DNA from: Lota lota
Taxonomy: Eukaryota > Chordata > Actinopteri > Gadiformes > Lotidae
NCBI GenBank assembly: GCA_026745465.1
Contig: JACYXH010000473.1
Span: forward strand, 2,237,191 to 2,301,190
Length of the DNA stretch: 64,000 nucleotides
Direction of reading: 5' to 3'
A program made the translations under genes and the position numbers. Positions 12,516 through 25,843 of this stretch are shown here, one piece after another. The notes under the pieces are model-generated. The model was not told the DNA's origin. It saw only the letters and a list, made by a program, of their open reading frames with translations, and did not search any database. Numbering within the stretch: position 1 is the stretch's first letter; every line of letters starts with the position of its first letter.

Positions 12516-15226
12516 ATTATTAACGAGAATATGGGTGTGTGCATTATAAAACTAAAACAAACAACATACAGGATATAATTTGCAAGTACCATCACATAGA
12601 AGACAACATGAAAGATATTGTGAGATATGACAATGAGATATTGCCGGTGTAGCCTTGTCTTGGGTTGATGCTGATGACATGTTTTTATGTCACCAGTCAA
12701 GTGGATAAGGGCCTGGCTGTGGGGCCGGGGGTTGTGATTTATTCATGGAGATATGGATGCAGTTGGACAGGACGGGCCCACCTCCTGCTATCCCATTCTC
12801 CCTCCGTAACTGACAATGTAATGAGATGTATATCATCGTAGATTTAAACTACATGCTTCACATGCTGAATAACGATTAGCTGCATTGGATCAAACAAATC
12901 CTTCAACCATATGATAGGTACGATTTCTTTGTTATTGCTATTTCTAAGGCCCCTATGTGTTTTTACTTCCACACCCTACAGTTACCTGCTGGAATGACGA
13001 TGACCTCAAGGTAATCTTATAATTTGGTTCAAGGTCTATAAAAGTGCACATTCTTTCAAATGAACAGATTCTGCAAAATGTCAGACTAATTAGCACAAAA
13101 TCATGTCGTCAATATGCTGGCTTTGGATGACGACCAGCCAAGAACAGACAGACAGAGATAGGAGGACAGAGATAGGAAGGCGAGAGACAGACACAGACAG
13201 AGAGGAGGGAGAGAAACATAGAGAGAGAGAGATAGAGAGAGAGAGAGAAAGAAAGATGATGTTCTATCATATGAGAGAAAGGGAGTAATTGCCAACCTTC
13301 AGTAACAAGACAAGTTAATTGCGGAGACGCATTCCGTGGTCTTACACTGCAGGCTGGCAGCACGCTGCAGCAAAAGCCCCAATCGCCACAATAAAAGCCC
13401 TCCCAGTCAGTGCTCACTACACGGCCATAACCTGGGAAAACGGTGGCTCCGCTATGGGCCCCGGCTCCTGCCTCATTGTCTGATGGCCCATGAAATAAGA
13501 AGCCCGCAGCTTTCCACAACAAACAAACAAATGGCGTGTGGTGTGGCAGAAAGAGTGGTTGAGCGAGATACGTATATTAGGAGGAGGAGAAAGGAAATTA
13601 GTGTGTGTGTGTGTGTGTGTGGTAAGTTTGCGGTGAGGGTGTTTGAGTGCTCTGAGTCTATTTGGAAGCACTCAAGTCGGTCCTCAACCCACAAGCCACT
13701 AAAATCGGATGATACAAGAGGGAAATACTGTCCAGCCCTGTGTGAGTTTTAATTTGTTCATGCCTCCCGGTGAGTGTGAGTGCCACCTTGTGGTGGAGGT
13801 CTGCCAGAGTGCCGCGTCCCGATTCATGGAGTCGACTCGTCACGTGAACCGTTCCTTTAGGAGAAAACACCCACACAGATGTAAATGTCATGCAATGCTA
13901 AGGAAAATCATCACTAGGCCTCTTTCTCAGGTTTTTGCCGAAAAAAACACACTCAAAGTAAATAGAGTATATATCAACAACCGCAAAGGCTATAATAATA
14001 TATATTGTTACTAAAATAAAAGTAACACCTGTGTGATTGTTGTGCAAGTGAAATGATCAATGTGGATGCTACTGGGTCAGAGGGATTTAAGTGACAACAC
14101 AGCATAAATGGAAGATCTAATATCCTCTGAAAATAAATTGTGCACATAGTGCATTATCAGCTGGTAGCCCTATTGTCATATTGGGCCAAAGCACAACATC
14201 TGATGAATACATGGGTTAGGATTTGATTGCCATAAAATGAAGTAAAGCAAAGATAGAGAGGTTTAAGTAGAGACAGGTTTAGGCAGTGTCCCCAAATAAA
14301 AACCATAAATCCAGTGCAAACCAATGCAAAAATGAAAATAGAAACACGATGAGACACAAACAAGGGGATATCTCGAGACCTCATTGCTCAATTTTGAACG
14401 CCTCTATAGAAAAGGTCAGGGCAAAAAGAATTGAATGATCAACAGGCCAGACCATCACAATTGCACAATAGGGCCACGGCATGGTGATAAAGACTGTGTG
14501 TTCTGATTAAAGGCAATTTACTTATTTCCGGTTAAACCCTCTCTTAGCTACTATACATTGATTGTAAACACTGTGTGCAGTGTCAAAATGGTGCAAAAAC
14601 ACTGGATTATCCATTTATGGTGGTTTTATGCAGTCAAGCACAACTTTGATGACAAAAAAAAACAAAGGTATAACATCATTTTGGGTTGTATCTAATGATA
14701 TATAGTTTGTGTTGATAACATGATGAAAAAGATCGCCATTGCTGTGCATTTGCACAATGCAGTTATGAAATGCATAACTCTTGTTGTAACATTCATTTAG
14801 CTAACAATGGTTATGACAGACTAAAAGTTTAGAATCGAATCGTTCTAGGGGTGTCTCACGTGACATATAACATGTAATGGTTACATGCCTTACAATTTCT
14901 TTGCTTTTGGGTGGGGGGTTGGCCTTGATATGGGTCCTCTCGGGATTAAGAGGTTCTTGTTATAGAGCTCAACAGTGACAGCTCTTTTGGAATGGGTCCG
15001 GTTCAGCAAGTGAATTTCCCATTCATTCACTCCAATGAAGATTAAAAAATCCGTATATATAGTTTTAAGCATGGAATTTTATCAAGCAACTACGAGATTG
15101 TGACCATAAAACATTTGATTTGTAGCAAGAAAAATCTGGTAAACGAAAAAAAGGAAAAGGTACAAGACTGTACATAACTATTTTAACAGTGAAGTAAGGG
15201 TTGTTTGTGTGTGTGTGTGTGTGGGT

Positions 15227-15319
<93 letters not shown>

Positions 15320-15480
15320 CGTGCGTGGCAGGCTTAATGATACATTAAAGAATCAAAGTAATCTGTCTGTAATATAAATGTTACCCAAATGACGTCATGA
15401 GGTTCAATGTACCAAAACTGTGACCAAGCCTCATAGACTTCCAGTCCACTTGTGCAATATATGTTGGTAGATAGATGACA
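12516..15480. other. Intergenic, no gene seen
   Basis: A GA-rich low-complexity patch lies at about 13136-13275 and a short GT run at 13602-13620. Open frames in this stretch are short and lack family resemblance. Confidence 0.6.
15204..15328. repeat. (GT)n microsatellite upstream of abhd5
   Basis: About 60 GT units with GGGT interruptions near the left end, lying roughly 260 bp upstream of the abhd5 start codon. Confidence 0.95.
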
Positions 15481-15596
15481 TCGACAGGGGCTACAGTCGA
15501 CTAGACATGTCAGATCACTCCTCCTCCTGCTCGGACTTCGACAAACAAGGTTTGTGTCATGGAGAAGTGTCGGTCGCCTCAATCACCATGCGGAGG

Positions 15597-16402
15597 ATGG
15601 CGGAGGAAGTTCCATCTATCACGGAGCGGAGGTAACTTTATTTTATATTTATTAATCGACAGAATCAGGAACTATATGATCCCACGGCCCGTTCAGCATG
15701 TTGGGTTATTAATGGCTCTAATTTTGAACGAACTATCGAGACTTTGTTAGGAACTATACTCTTGTGCTCTCTTGGCTTCATTGAATTGTTTTTGGAATTT
15801 TAGTGCCCCAGGCCTTCTACAATAGCAGTCTAAAGACGTATAACATGTGATTCAAAACGTGTAATAGTTCGATCGTTTTTGATTTTGTGTTGCAGCTTGC
15901 ACATGTTTACCTGGGTTTCCGCTCGTTGGGGAAATCGACATTGCTAATGGTTTAGCCAGCTGTCGCGATAGTTTGGTTGAGGTAGTAATCTTGTGGTGTA
16001 ACGTTAGTAATCTTGTGGTGTAACGTTAACTTGGTTATGTTTTTTATAATGACCGCTGTATTCCTGCCAAACTCGTATTATCCAATTTGCGCGCACTTGG
16101 GGGCGATATTAGTAAACAATTGAGATTGTCTGAAATCAGTCTAGTAGCTAATAAGATTGTTAGACAATTTGCAACTCCGCCAATGCTCAAAACTAGCTGC
16201 CAAATGGCCACTATAAAATTTGCTTCTGACATGAGTCTATTACATTTTCTAATCTATAAGATTTAATCATTAATACATTCTTACCCAAAAAAATATATGC
16301 AATTCAATGTCCCAGTTTCCTTTTCTCGTTGTTATTGTTGTTAAATAACTTGTCTAGATTGAACACAAACAAAATATACAGAATGGATTTGTAGTCTCTG
16401 TA

Positions 16403-16491
<89 letters not shown>

Positions 16492-19367
16492 TCACTCCCA
16501 GCTCCTGGATATCCAGTTGGCTGCCCTCCTGGTGTCCCACTTCTCCTTCTCAGCTGAAAGACGCAGAGGAAAAAATGCTCAAGAGTAAGCCTGCATTTGT
16601 GCAGTACTGATTCTCCTACTACTTTACCTACCTCGGTAGATTCAAGCTGCATGTCCATTCATTTCTCTATCCATCCATCCAGCCATTTAAGATTTTGAAT
16701 TGAAAGTTGGAAATAGGTAGTCAATCCTGCAAACAGAAAAGCCATGGCTAATGGCGTTATTCTTTGTCTTTCTGTAGTTTAAAAACACAGTAGGCACACA
16801 ATCTCACTCTCAAGGTATCGTAGTGACTGATGAATTGAAAAACTGAATGGAAACTACCGCTTCAGAGTAAAAGTCTCGCATCCATCCATCCATCCATCCA
16901 TCCATCGACTCTCTCCCTCTCTCTCTGTCCTCAGGCGTGAGGCACCCCTTCTCCAGGCAGCACGTGCGCATCTCCGGAGACAACTACCTGTGGACCCTGG
17001 CCTTCAACACCCTCCCTCAGCCCGACCCCCCCCAGCAGCCCGCCCGGACCGGGCCCCCGCTGGTGCTGCTGCACGGCTTCGGGGGCGGGGTGGCGCTCTG
17101 GATCCAGAACTTTGACTCGCTCTCTGGCTGCGGGCCCGTCTACGCCCTGGACCTGCTGGGGTTCGGACGCAGCAGCCGGCCCCAGTTCAGCGGCGACCCG
17201 CTGGAGGCGGAGGAGCAGTTCCTGCAGGCCCTGGAGGAGTGGAGGCAGAGGGTGGGCCTGGAGGACATGGTGCTCCTGGGACACAACCTGGGGGGATACC
17301 TGGCCACGGCCTACACACTCAAACACCCACACAGGTAGGGGTGTGTGTTCTGTATAGTGTGCGTCTAGGTGTGTAGTATAGATGTGTGGATTCTGTAAAA
17401 TGTTTGAGTAGGTTTATATGTTTTTGTGCTTATTCTGTCTGTGTGTAGTGTTTACACTAGATGTGAAATCTAGGTTTAGATCATATGGTACATAGAGGTC
17501 CTGCACACAAACACACCTATATTATATAATGTAGGTATGTCAGTGTGTGTATATGTGTGTGTATGTGGGTTCTGTATTGGCCACCGGCAGGCATCTGTAG
17601 CCCTAGTTTCTGCGGTGTGTCCCGCACCGTAGGGACTAGTCTCCCTTGTCTGCAGTTTTTCGGCCGATTCAGCATGTTGAATCGGGGACAGAGGCTGTCG
17701 GTGAGAGAAATCACTCTGATCAGCTTAAGCGAATCAGTAAACGAGAAGAGAAACAGAAGTGAGCAAAGCGACAAACATTTGTCAAGAGGGCACGCACAAA
17801 AATATTTTTCCACTTTATCTCATCTGATCATTCATCATTTTCACATATTCTCGATTAGAAGTAGCTATATTACGAAACCGCCCGAGCTAGAGTGGTGTGA
17901 TATGGTAGACAAACGCTGCTTTATTTCATGTTTGTACATATCCGCAGTCCTAGGTCTTATTTCGCAGTCCTCGAGTTATTTCCTTTCACGCAGGCGCAGA
18001 AAGTACGTGCTGGTTGGCCGTTGGATGTAGTCTTTGCTACAGTTGGCCTTTGTCCCGGCTAGTTCTTTGACATTTGTTTGATGTGTCAGGGCTTTTACTG
18101 CAAGCTTGTAAATTGTGCATGACATAATAAAGTGTGTGTGTGTGTCTGTGCAGGGTGAAGCACCTGCTCCTGGTGGAGCCATGGGGGTTCCCAGGACGGC
18201 CAGACAACCCTCAACACACCGCCATCCCAGTGTGGATCAGAGCCATGGGGGCCTCCATGAGCCCCTTCAACCCCCTGGCCGGACTGAGACTGGCCGGCCC
18301 ACTCGGTGAACACACAAACTCCATTCAACACGTTGAATGTTCAATGATAATTCCATTTCAAACATCATACAATACTAAAAACCTTTGTTATATGAGGAAA
18401 CGAAGAGACTAACTCTAGGTTGTCCAAATACCACTGAGGACTTAAACTGAACTCCCTACGTTATGAAATGTATACCTCACAAGACTGATGATCATTGGGA
18501 TATCTTTGGAGACATGAATCAGTGGTATGTTCTCTATGTGTTCTGGTGTCTTTGGGCTTCAGGCCCCATGCTGGTACAGACCATCAGGTCTGACTTCAAG
18601 CAGAAGTACTCATCAGTTTTTGAGGACAACACCGTGTCGGACTACATCTACCATCTCAACGCACAGACGCCCAGGTAAGGAAGCCCTACCTGCTTAATGA
18701 GCTGTTTTTGAATTCACTGTAAGTCACTTTGAAAGAAAAGTGTCTGCTAAATAGAAATCGAAAAAATTTGAAGTCTGGAGGCCATACCATACATTTTTCC
18801 CGCCCAAACCTTGTCTGTTTGTTGTTCTGTAACCCAGCGGGGAAACAGCGTTTAAGAACATGACCATCCCGTACGGCTGGGCCAAGCGACCTATGCGGGA
18901 GAGGGTGGGTTGCATCCAGGCGGACATCCCCATCTCTTTCATCTACGGATCACGCTCCAGCATCGACAGTGACTCAGGCTTCGCCTTGAAGAGAGACAGG
19001 CCAGATGTGGAAATCAAGGTACAGGCCCTCTGAAGAGTTTAGTGGCATTGAACACTGAAAACACAAACAGGGAAATCTGTCAATGAATGAGGCAACGCTG
19101 GCAATCGAAACATGCACAGTCATGTCCTTATCTATATATAGCTGACCACTGTGTGTTTGTTGTTTGTTTGTGTGTGTGTTTGGGGTGTGTGCTTGTTTCC
19201 CCACCTAGGTGATCCGAGGAGCGGGCCATTACGTCTTCGCTGACCAGCCGGAGGACTTCAACCAGACTGTGCTTGAGATCCTTGCTGCAACCTGTACAGG
19301 GGCGGATGTGGGGTCTGCTGAGGACCTTATAGAGACCATGCAGGCTTGTGATGAGCCAATCGTATAG
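15597..19367 (+). CDS. abhd5: ABHD5 (CGI-58), lipid-droplet lipolysis co-activator, seven coding exons
   Basis: Exons 15597-15631, 16502-16584, 16935-17334, 18154-18305, 18563-18674, 18838-19018 and 19209-19367 have GT-AG borders, phases agree, and they join into 373 residues (mammalian ABHD5 is about 350). The start chosen is [12 protein letters not shown]; an in-frame ATG lies three codons upstream at 15588. Exon 2 gives the Trp-rich lipid-droplet anchor [13 protein letters not shown]. Exon 3 gives the alpha/beta-hydrolase oxyanion region [20 protein letters not shown] and the elbow GHNLGG, where Asn replaces the catalytic Ser. This substitution, plus VEPWGFP, separates ABHD5 from ABHD4. 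The last exon has [11 protein letters not shown] with an HX4D motif. Known family role: binds perilipin and activates the triglyceride lipase PNPLA2. No frameshift is seen. Confidence 0.95.
16405..16490 (+). repeat. (GT)n microsatellite ending 11 bp before the abhd5 exon 2 acceptor
   Basis: About 43 GT units run to 16490; the sequence CTCACTCCCAG then completes the 3' splice site at 16501. The usual pyrimidine tract position is therefore largely occupied by the repeat. Confidence 0.95.
18719..18757 (+). repeat. SINE/LINE 3'-tail fragment in abhd5 intron 5
   Basis: The text GTAAGTCACTTTG ... AAAGTGTCTGCTAAAT resembles the conserved 3' tail shared by fish V-SINEs and L2-like LINEs. Only the tail is present, without an A/B-box head. 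Confidence 0.5.
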
Positions 19368-19616
19368 CCCCCTCCCCCACCCTCCTATGCACAACCAAAG
19401 ACTAGCTCCTTCTCCTTTTTCACTTTGCTGCCTTGCACCGCACATTTGAGAGACAGTGCAAACTGTATTTTATCTCTTGTACATCGGACCAGTTCTTGGT
19501 ATTCTGTCCAATCACCAGAATTGGTGATTGTGGAAACCTTGGGGTCAAGGTTCAGCACTGGATTCTCAGCAAGTGTTGTTAACGTGAAAGTCTTCGTGTG
19601 TAAATGTGTTTTTGTA

Positions 19617-19622
19617 AATAAA
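19617..19622 (+). terminator. abhd5 polyadenylation signal AATAAA
   Basis: A canonical AATAAA lies 250 bp after the stop codon, followed by T/GT-rich sequence, which implies a short 3' UTR of about 270 bp. Confidence 0.75.
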
Positions 19623-20808
19623 CATTTATTGCAGTTGTTATCCCACTTGTTTGGTGGCTTGTTGACTGTGTGAATAGCAAACATTTAATGAGTAGTACCA
19701 ATTCTGAGAAACTGTTGGGCAACACGTGACCAAATTGACCAGGCCTCCCAAAAGACTAACCAGATTCAGATAATTTGCAGACAAAGAGGACTGGATGTTC
19801 CCTTTTTTTGACAGAGATGCAACCAGTTCATTTATATATATATATATATAGGACAAAGGTCCATCTCCACTTGCAGAAGTACAAACCTTCCTAAAAGCCC
19901 CCAAAGGTGCAGTCTCAAGGAACAGCCTGCAGAGGGCAGTGTTGATGCTCTTCATGCGCCTGTCCTTCCGCTTTGTGTGGCAGTTTGATGTGCCTAGAAA
20001 GAAGCTCTCAAGTCCCAATAAGCAAAGGGCCTACGGGAGACGTGTGTCTGACCCTACTCTCACATCTGGGCAGTGTCACCCACCCTGCAATGACGGAATC
20101 AGGCCAGAATTGGGTCTACTTCTTGCCTTGGTGTGAGCAAGAATGTTTGTTGTCCCCAAGAGCCTTGCAAGAGTTATTAATAGTCAGCTCAAAAAGGTCT
20201 TTCAAAGCACAGGAATAGCATTTTGTTATTGCAAGAATAACTATATTTCCCAACTGAAAGAAATCTGGAGGGGTATCTGCATCATCCATAGTGATTAAAT
20301 GATTGATATGTTGGTCAACTAATGTCAAAGGTCCTACCAACGAAGGAAACGGACACATTCAAAGCTTTTTCTGCTTCCTGCTTTAATAACATAGCAAAAC
20401 ACTGTTCAGTGATTGAGCTTTACAGGGATGATAAATCAACAGATGCGTAGTTCATGTACTTTACTGTGAGTCTTTTTCATGCACGGTTGGAGATGGCATG
20501 GAAAAGGGCACAGGTGACGGTAATGTCTTCGCTTCAGAGTTGGAGAGTGACTGATTTCCAAGCAGATAGGCTACATAAAGACACACATTTGCGGTGTTCA
20601 AGTGTTACAGCCACATCTAACAGCCGCCTCTGTCACTTTTCACAACTTCTGTCGCAGCTTTGACATCAAACCTCCCCCCTTCCGAACCCTGTCTCCTGGC
20701 AACAGGGTAGCCACGGAGACCAGTGAACGAAATATTTTGGATTGGGTGAAAAAAAGAAAAGAAAACATCAGGAAATTATGTAGCGTTCTGTTGAGGAAAT
20801 GAATGAAT

Positions 20809-20833
20809 GGGGGGGGGGGGGGGGGGGGGGGGG
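20809..20833. repeat. Poly-G tract of 25 bases
   Basis: Uninterrupted G homopolymer. Similar tracts in this window are at about 7587, 9269, 29619, 34803, 59895 and 62436 (G) and 31269 (C). Confidence 0.95.
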
Positions 20834-23800
20834 AAGCTGTTTGTTGTTTTTCTGGGGATGCTGGCGGGGTGCGGTTAGTCAAGCATAAGGATGACACATG
20901 AACGGGCCCTTTTGTGCCCCGTGTCAAACATGTTCACTAAATGTGCATGATGTCCAGTCCATACAATCTCTCTATTTCTATCTCACTATCTCTCTGTCCT
21001 TGAAGATGCTTGTCCCAGTGGTCTGTAAATCAAAGAAGCAAACCCAGGCAATTGCAATGAATGTATATTTCAACTATTTTTCCAATGTATAGCCAGGTAC
21101 AAAGTACAACAAATAAGCTGATTAGTGATAAACAAGATATCACGGTATCCCAACATACGTAAGGCCTCAATGTGTCTTAGAAAGTAGATAGTAGGTATTC
21201 AATTCTATCAGGATTATGTTTGTGTAAGCAAGCACACTTCAAGCGGCACCACCACGAGCTCAGTGCTTTAAAATGAGCTGTCAATGCAGCACAGAGAAAG
21301 GTCCCACTGAAATAGACCAAAAGCATTCATTTTCCCACAGCGACAACCTCACGCTATAAAGAGGGGTGTAGATCACATCCCCCCACCCCCACCCCAACTA
21401 TCGTCTCCAAACACAGCGATAGTAACTCACAGCTGAGTGATCGATGGTAAAGGCAGTCTACGCGCATATCTCCTATTTTATGGTTGGCAGTGCTGCTGAA
21501 AACCACAGCAGCTGGGATGATGCTTCTCCATTGGGGGATGGCAGGGTGAAATAACACTCACTTTGTCAGGATTTGTTAGGACTTTGTGTGGACGAAGGCT
21601 AGTTCTCTTGCTGATTTTGGATAATTGTTTGTATATTGTTTGGCCATAAATTAATGGCCACTTTTCTTTGTTGTAATGTTGTTTGGTTATGGATGACTAT
21701 TTATAGTGTCGCAGTAGTTTTCTGTCTGACATCAGGATGAAACATGGGTATATGACTCACAATTTGCAAAGACAAAAGAGTAAATAAGTCACAAAAAGCG
21801 ATGTGGTGAGGGATAAGGATGGTACCGGAGACATGGTGATTGGCCGGCAACAAATATGAGATGTTGTGTCCTTGAACTTTGTGGTTATAGTTGGTGGGAT
21901 AATAGACAGTGGGAGGGTGTCATTTGGAATGTTTAGAAACAGGGTCAAATCGGACTGACTGAGTGCACTGATAGGTCTTACCAGGACAGTTTTTCACCGT
22001 GGGATAAAACACAGGTGTTGCTCAACATTAGTTATGGGTCCATTCAATTTAGGTATGCAGTGCACCAGTATAGACACAACAAGTCAAGTAAATATACATT
22101 GACCATGCTGGTGCTGCGACAGACATAAATAAAACTGACCTTAGGGTAAAACTACAGGAACAGGAACTTACTTTACCCTACTATTGACGATCTGTGAAAA
22201 GGGTCCATGGGCTTTGGGGATCAGCAGAATCTAAACAAGAGACACAAAGGAGAAAATAAAACCAGAGACAGCTCATTCTTTGACCACTTACTGTGTCAAG
22301 ACAAGGTGTCAAGACACCCAATCCCGAAGGCCATCAACTAACAGAAATATGTAAACATTATATCGTATGATTTAATTATACATCCAAACCAAAATGTTAT
22401 GCTATCAATCATATTCAGGGAAGGAATAAATCTTTAATATAAATGATAAGCTCTGTGTGAGTTTCTTTGCACTATTTTCATAAACGCCTTCATCCTCTTA
22501 TATTCATTGAGATTGTTTTTCAGACCAAATATAAAGCTCCCTCTTGGCTGCCTTTATATTTAACCTTAGGATAAATATCTGGCTGGTCTATTCGATGTGT
22601 CTGCCTTTTGTTGTCATCCACTAACAACCTGTGACTGATTCCCATATGAACTGTGGCTCATTGTGTGTGTGTGTGTGTGTCTGTGTGTCGCCGTGCCATC
22701 TAAGTACTCTGTGTACTGTGTCGAAATGTCTCTTAATCAGCAACATCCTTCTTGCAACTACGCTTCTGCTTACCCCCAACAGTAGCTGCCTGCCTTTTCT
22801 AGGCTGCCAGTGGAAATAGAAACACATTTAACACACAATCGACCTGTCTGTCTGTCTGAACACATGAGATAAACTCTGTCTATGTCCTTTTGTTTCTCTG
22901 AGCCTCTCGCTGTCTTTCTCTTAGTCTCGGTCTCTATCTCTCTCTCTCTCTCGGTCACTCATTGGGTCGGGTCTCTCTGTGTCATTGTCTTTCTGTGTGT
23001 CTCTCTCACTCTGTCTCTCTCACTTTCTCTCTCCCTCTCTCTGTCCCTATGTCTCTACACCTCACTTGCGAGCAGGGGCATGTGAATGAGAGCTTTGAGG
23101 TGATGAGTTGCTTTGTGTTATTTCGGGACCTACATCACTGACTCCATCACCGGGTCTCTGGCAGCCGGCCAGCCCTCTTTAGCAGCTCATCTAATTAGCA
23201 GCAGCGACGCAGGGCCGGCTGGATCTCCTGATCTCCCAAACAACAACACGGCACACAGTATGAAGCTTTATTTATTCCGATTGACACTTAATTAGTATTC
23301 ATCCAATGCATGATCCTGATACCACAATAATGTATTGGAGAGAGAGCGTTTGTGATAGGATGTAAAGGATAAGAGGGTTTGATCTTAATCATGCACCTGT
23401 CTCAGTGACCTGCCTATACATTTACATATTTTTTTTTTTTGTGTGTGTGTGTAACTGTGCATATGTGGATTCAGGTCCATCCCTCCATGGTGGACCTCAT
23501 CTGGTCTGGTGTGATTCAGTCTGACTGACAAGGACCAGGTGCACATATGTTCCAGAGATTACCACTCCAAACACTATGCCTTTTAAAACCATTCACATAA
23601 ATAACCTCACAAACATGCACCATTAATACTCCAGTACTACACACGACTCACATCTCTCTCTATTTTGGCCCTGAATTGTACAATTGTTCCTCTTTGCCCT
23701 TTTAAACCACACATTTAATGACATCCTGTTTAAAACATGACTGTGATAACATGACCATCATCTGACCTGACCTTGTGAGAGTGTGGTCTGGGGCTCAGCT

Positions 23801-24088
23801 GTTGTTTACCATATAGAAAAATCAGCTACATATACAGTGTGGTTTGTAGGATAGCTTGACCCTGTAGCGTTTTTGGCCTCTATTGAACCTGTGTTGCCCG
23901 TGTTGAATCTTAGCAGTACACCCCTTCCTTCAGGCCTCCCTCCAAAGCCACTCCCCCACATCACGGGACTAGCTCGCTAGCTTGAGCAAAAGATCTGCCT
24001 AGCCTTGTGGAAAACTCTGGTAATGTGCAATGAGTGCAAAGGCAAAGGCCATGCAGGTAGCCGAGTAGGTAGGTAGACAGCTAAGTAG

Positions 24089-24133
24089 GCCATCCAATAA
24101 TCTCATTCGGGCCGAACGAAATGATTGGACGGC
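24089..24133. repeat. Imperfect palindrome with opposed CCAAT boxes
   Basis: Two 22-bp arms around a one-base centre match at about 18 of 22 positions as reverse complements. Each arm carries a CCAAT pentamer (CCAAT at 24093 and ATTGG at 24124). It could fold into a hairpin. No function is assigned. Confidence 0.6.
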
Positions 24134-25330
24134 TTATTACGGGCCTGTGACAGTCAGTCACAGATACCAGATGTTTTTTTTTTTTTTACCAGAGCATTTG
24201 ATTTATGGATTGCTGTCAGGATGTAAAAATAATTTCAACAAATATGAAAAAGAATGCTTCCATAAAAAATGCCTACCCTAGCGTTAAAATATGTGGCTAA
24301 CAGTGGACATTAAGATCCTTAAGGAGCGGGTAGGAGTAAGGAATGCCAACATGTAGACCTATACAACATAACCTTCCAGCTGGGTGGGTCAAACAACTTA
24401 ATTACTTGACTACCCTGCCCGAATAGTTTTGATGGTTTGTGTGTATTTTTTTATTTTAATAAATTCGCCCCAACGACATATATGGAATAAAAATAAAACG
24501 TGTCCTATTCCGTTCACATGATTTTAATTTTAATATACATATATTATCTCATATTTCATACAGTACAATATGTTCAAAACCAATTGTATGGCACACCCAT
24601 GGTTGTTGGTACATTTTGCAGTCGTTTGTATTGCTGAGTGGATACGGTACAGTGAGGTGACACATCAGCTTATATTTAGATAGATACGCTATAGGTGGGT
24701 TGACCTCTGTACGATGTTGAAGTTGCAACAGTAAAAAACATGCACTGTCAAGGTAAACATACCACTTTAGTCAAATATCTATTCACACACGATTTTGTTT
24801 GGTTTGTTTCTGTTTGTTTTTTAGGTCCTTTAATATGCTACACAAGTGGCTAGTCCTTGAAGGCTAGAGGACATGCGCGATTTTTTGGTTCTGACCCAAT
24901 GCTAATATTTGCAGCTATATAACTCTCTCTAGTGGCGTATTTGGGTACGGGATAGTGTGATTAGCAAGCCGACTTTTAACATTCTATACTGCACTGGCCT
25001 CCACGTTCCATTAGTATCCATCTTTAAATAAATAAATAAATAATTGAAAAAACGAAACAAATCTAAATAGACTTTATCTTTATAATTCATATATTTTAGC
25101 CACCTCAATATAATTCAACATAGTCAATATATATATATATATATATATATTCAAAAATATAATTTTTTTTGTTTTATCCCCTATAAATAAATAAATAATA
25201 TGTCTTGCCATCTCTCCATCCATAATGCTCAACTCACCAATTCGGTGAGTTTACTAATCCCCTTTGCTGTTGCGTTTGGCTCTTAAACACTGAAATGCAC
25301 ATCCAGCAGCCTTCTAGAAACAGGAACGCG

Positions 25331-25346
25331 GTTCTAGAAGGTTCTA
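25331..25346 (+). promoter_or_regulatory. Heat-shock-element-like triplet
   Basis: The sequence GTTCTAGAAGGTTCTA contains three alternating units (TTC, GAA, TTC) with 2-bp spacing, which matches an HSF-binding consensus. A second TTCTAGAA lies about 20 bp upstream. The position downstream of snrk is far from any mapped promoter, so function is doubtful. Confidence 0.3.
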
Positions 25347-25729
25347 AAAGTCAGATTCCTATTAACTATTACTATTTTTACGCCAGTGAATAATAACCCT
25401 AAAGGTCTTTGAATATTCACAATATGTACAAAACACTGCCTTCGTGTAGAGACACAGAGACCTTTGATCAAAGTGAAAGTGTGTGTATGCTGTCTGAGAC
25501 TACAGAGCCCATTTGAAGTAGACGAACACAACAACAGTGACAGACTTCAAAGTAAGTGCCAGAGTCTCTCTCTGTTTGGTGCTAATTCCTGCCATCTGAA
25601 GAAACAAAAAGAGTCATATGCAAACCAGTCAGCCATAATCATAAAAAAAAGACAACTGCCTAAAATATTTATTTAAAAAAATAGGTTTCACATGAATAAT
25701 AAAAATAAAACCCTATGTGTAAACATCAT

Positions 25730-25843
<114 letters not shown>

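Noticed and set aside
15597..19367. ABHD4 as identity of the hydrolase gene
   Set aside because: ABHD4 keeps Ser in the elbow (GHSLGG) and has VDPWGFP; this gene has GHNLGG and VEPWGFP, as in ABHD5.
19638..20018. A 126-codon minus-strand frame downstream of abhd5
   Set aside because: It overlaps a (TA)n tract read as Tyr-Ile repeats and has no recognisable domain. A short stretch (KSINTALCRLFLETAPLG) looks protein-like but I could not support a gene; possibly an old transposon fragment.
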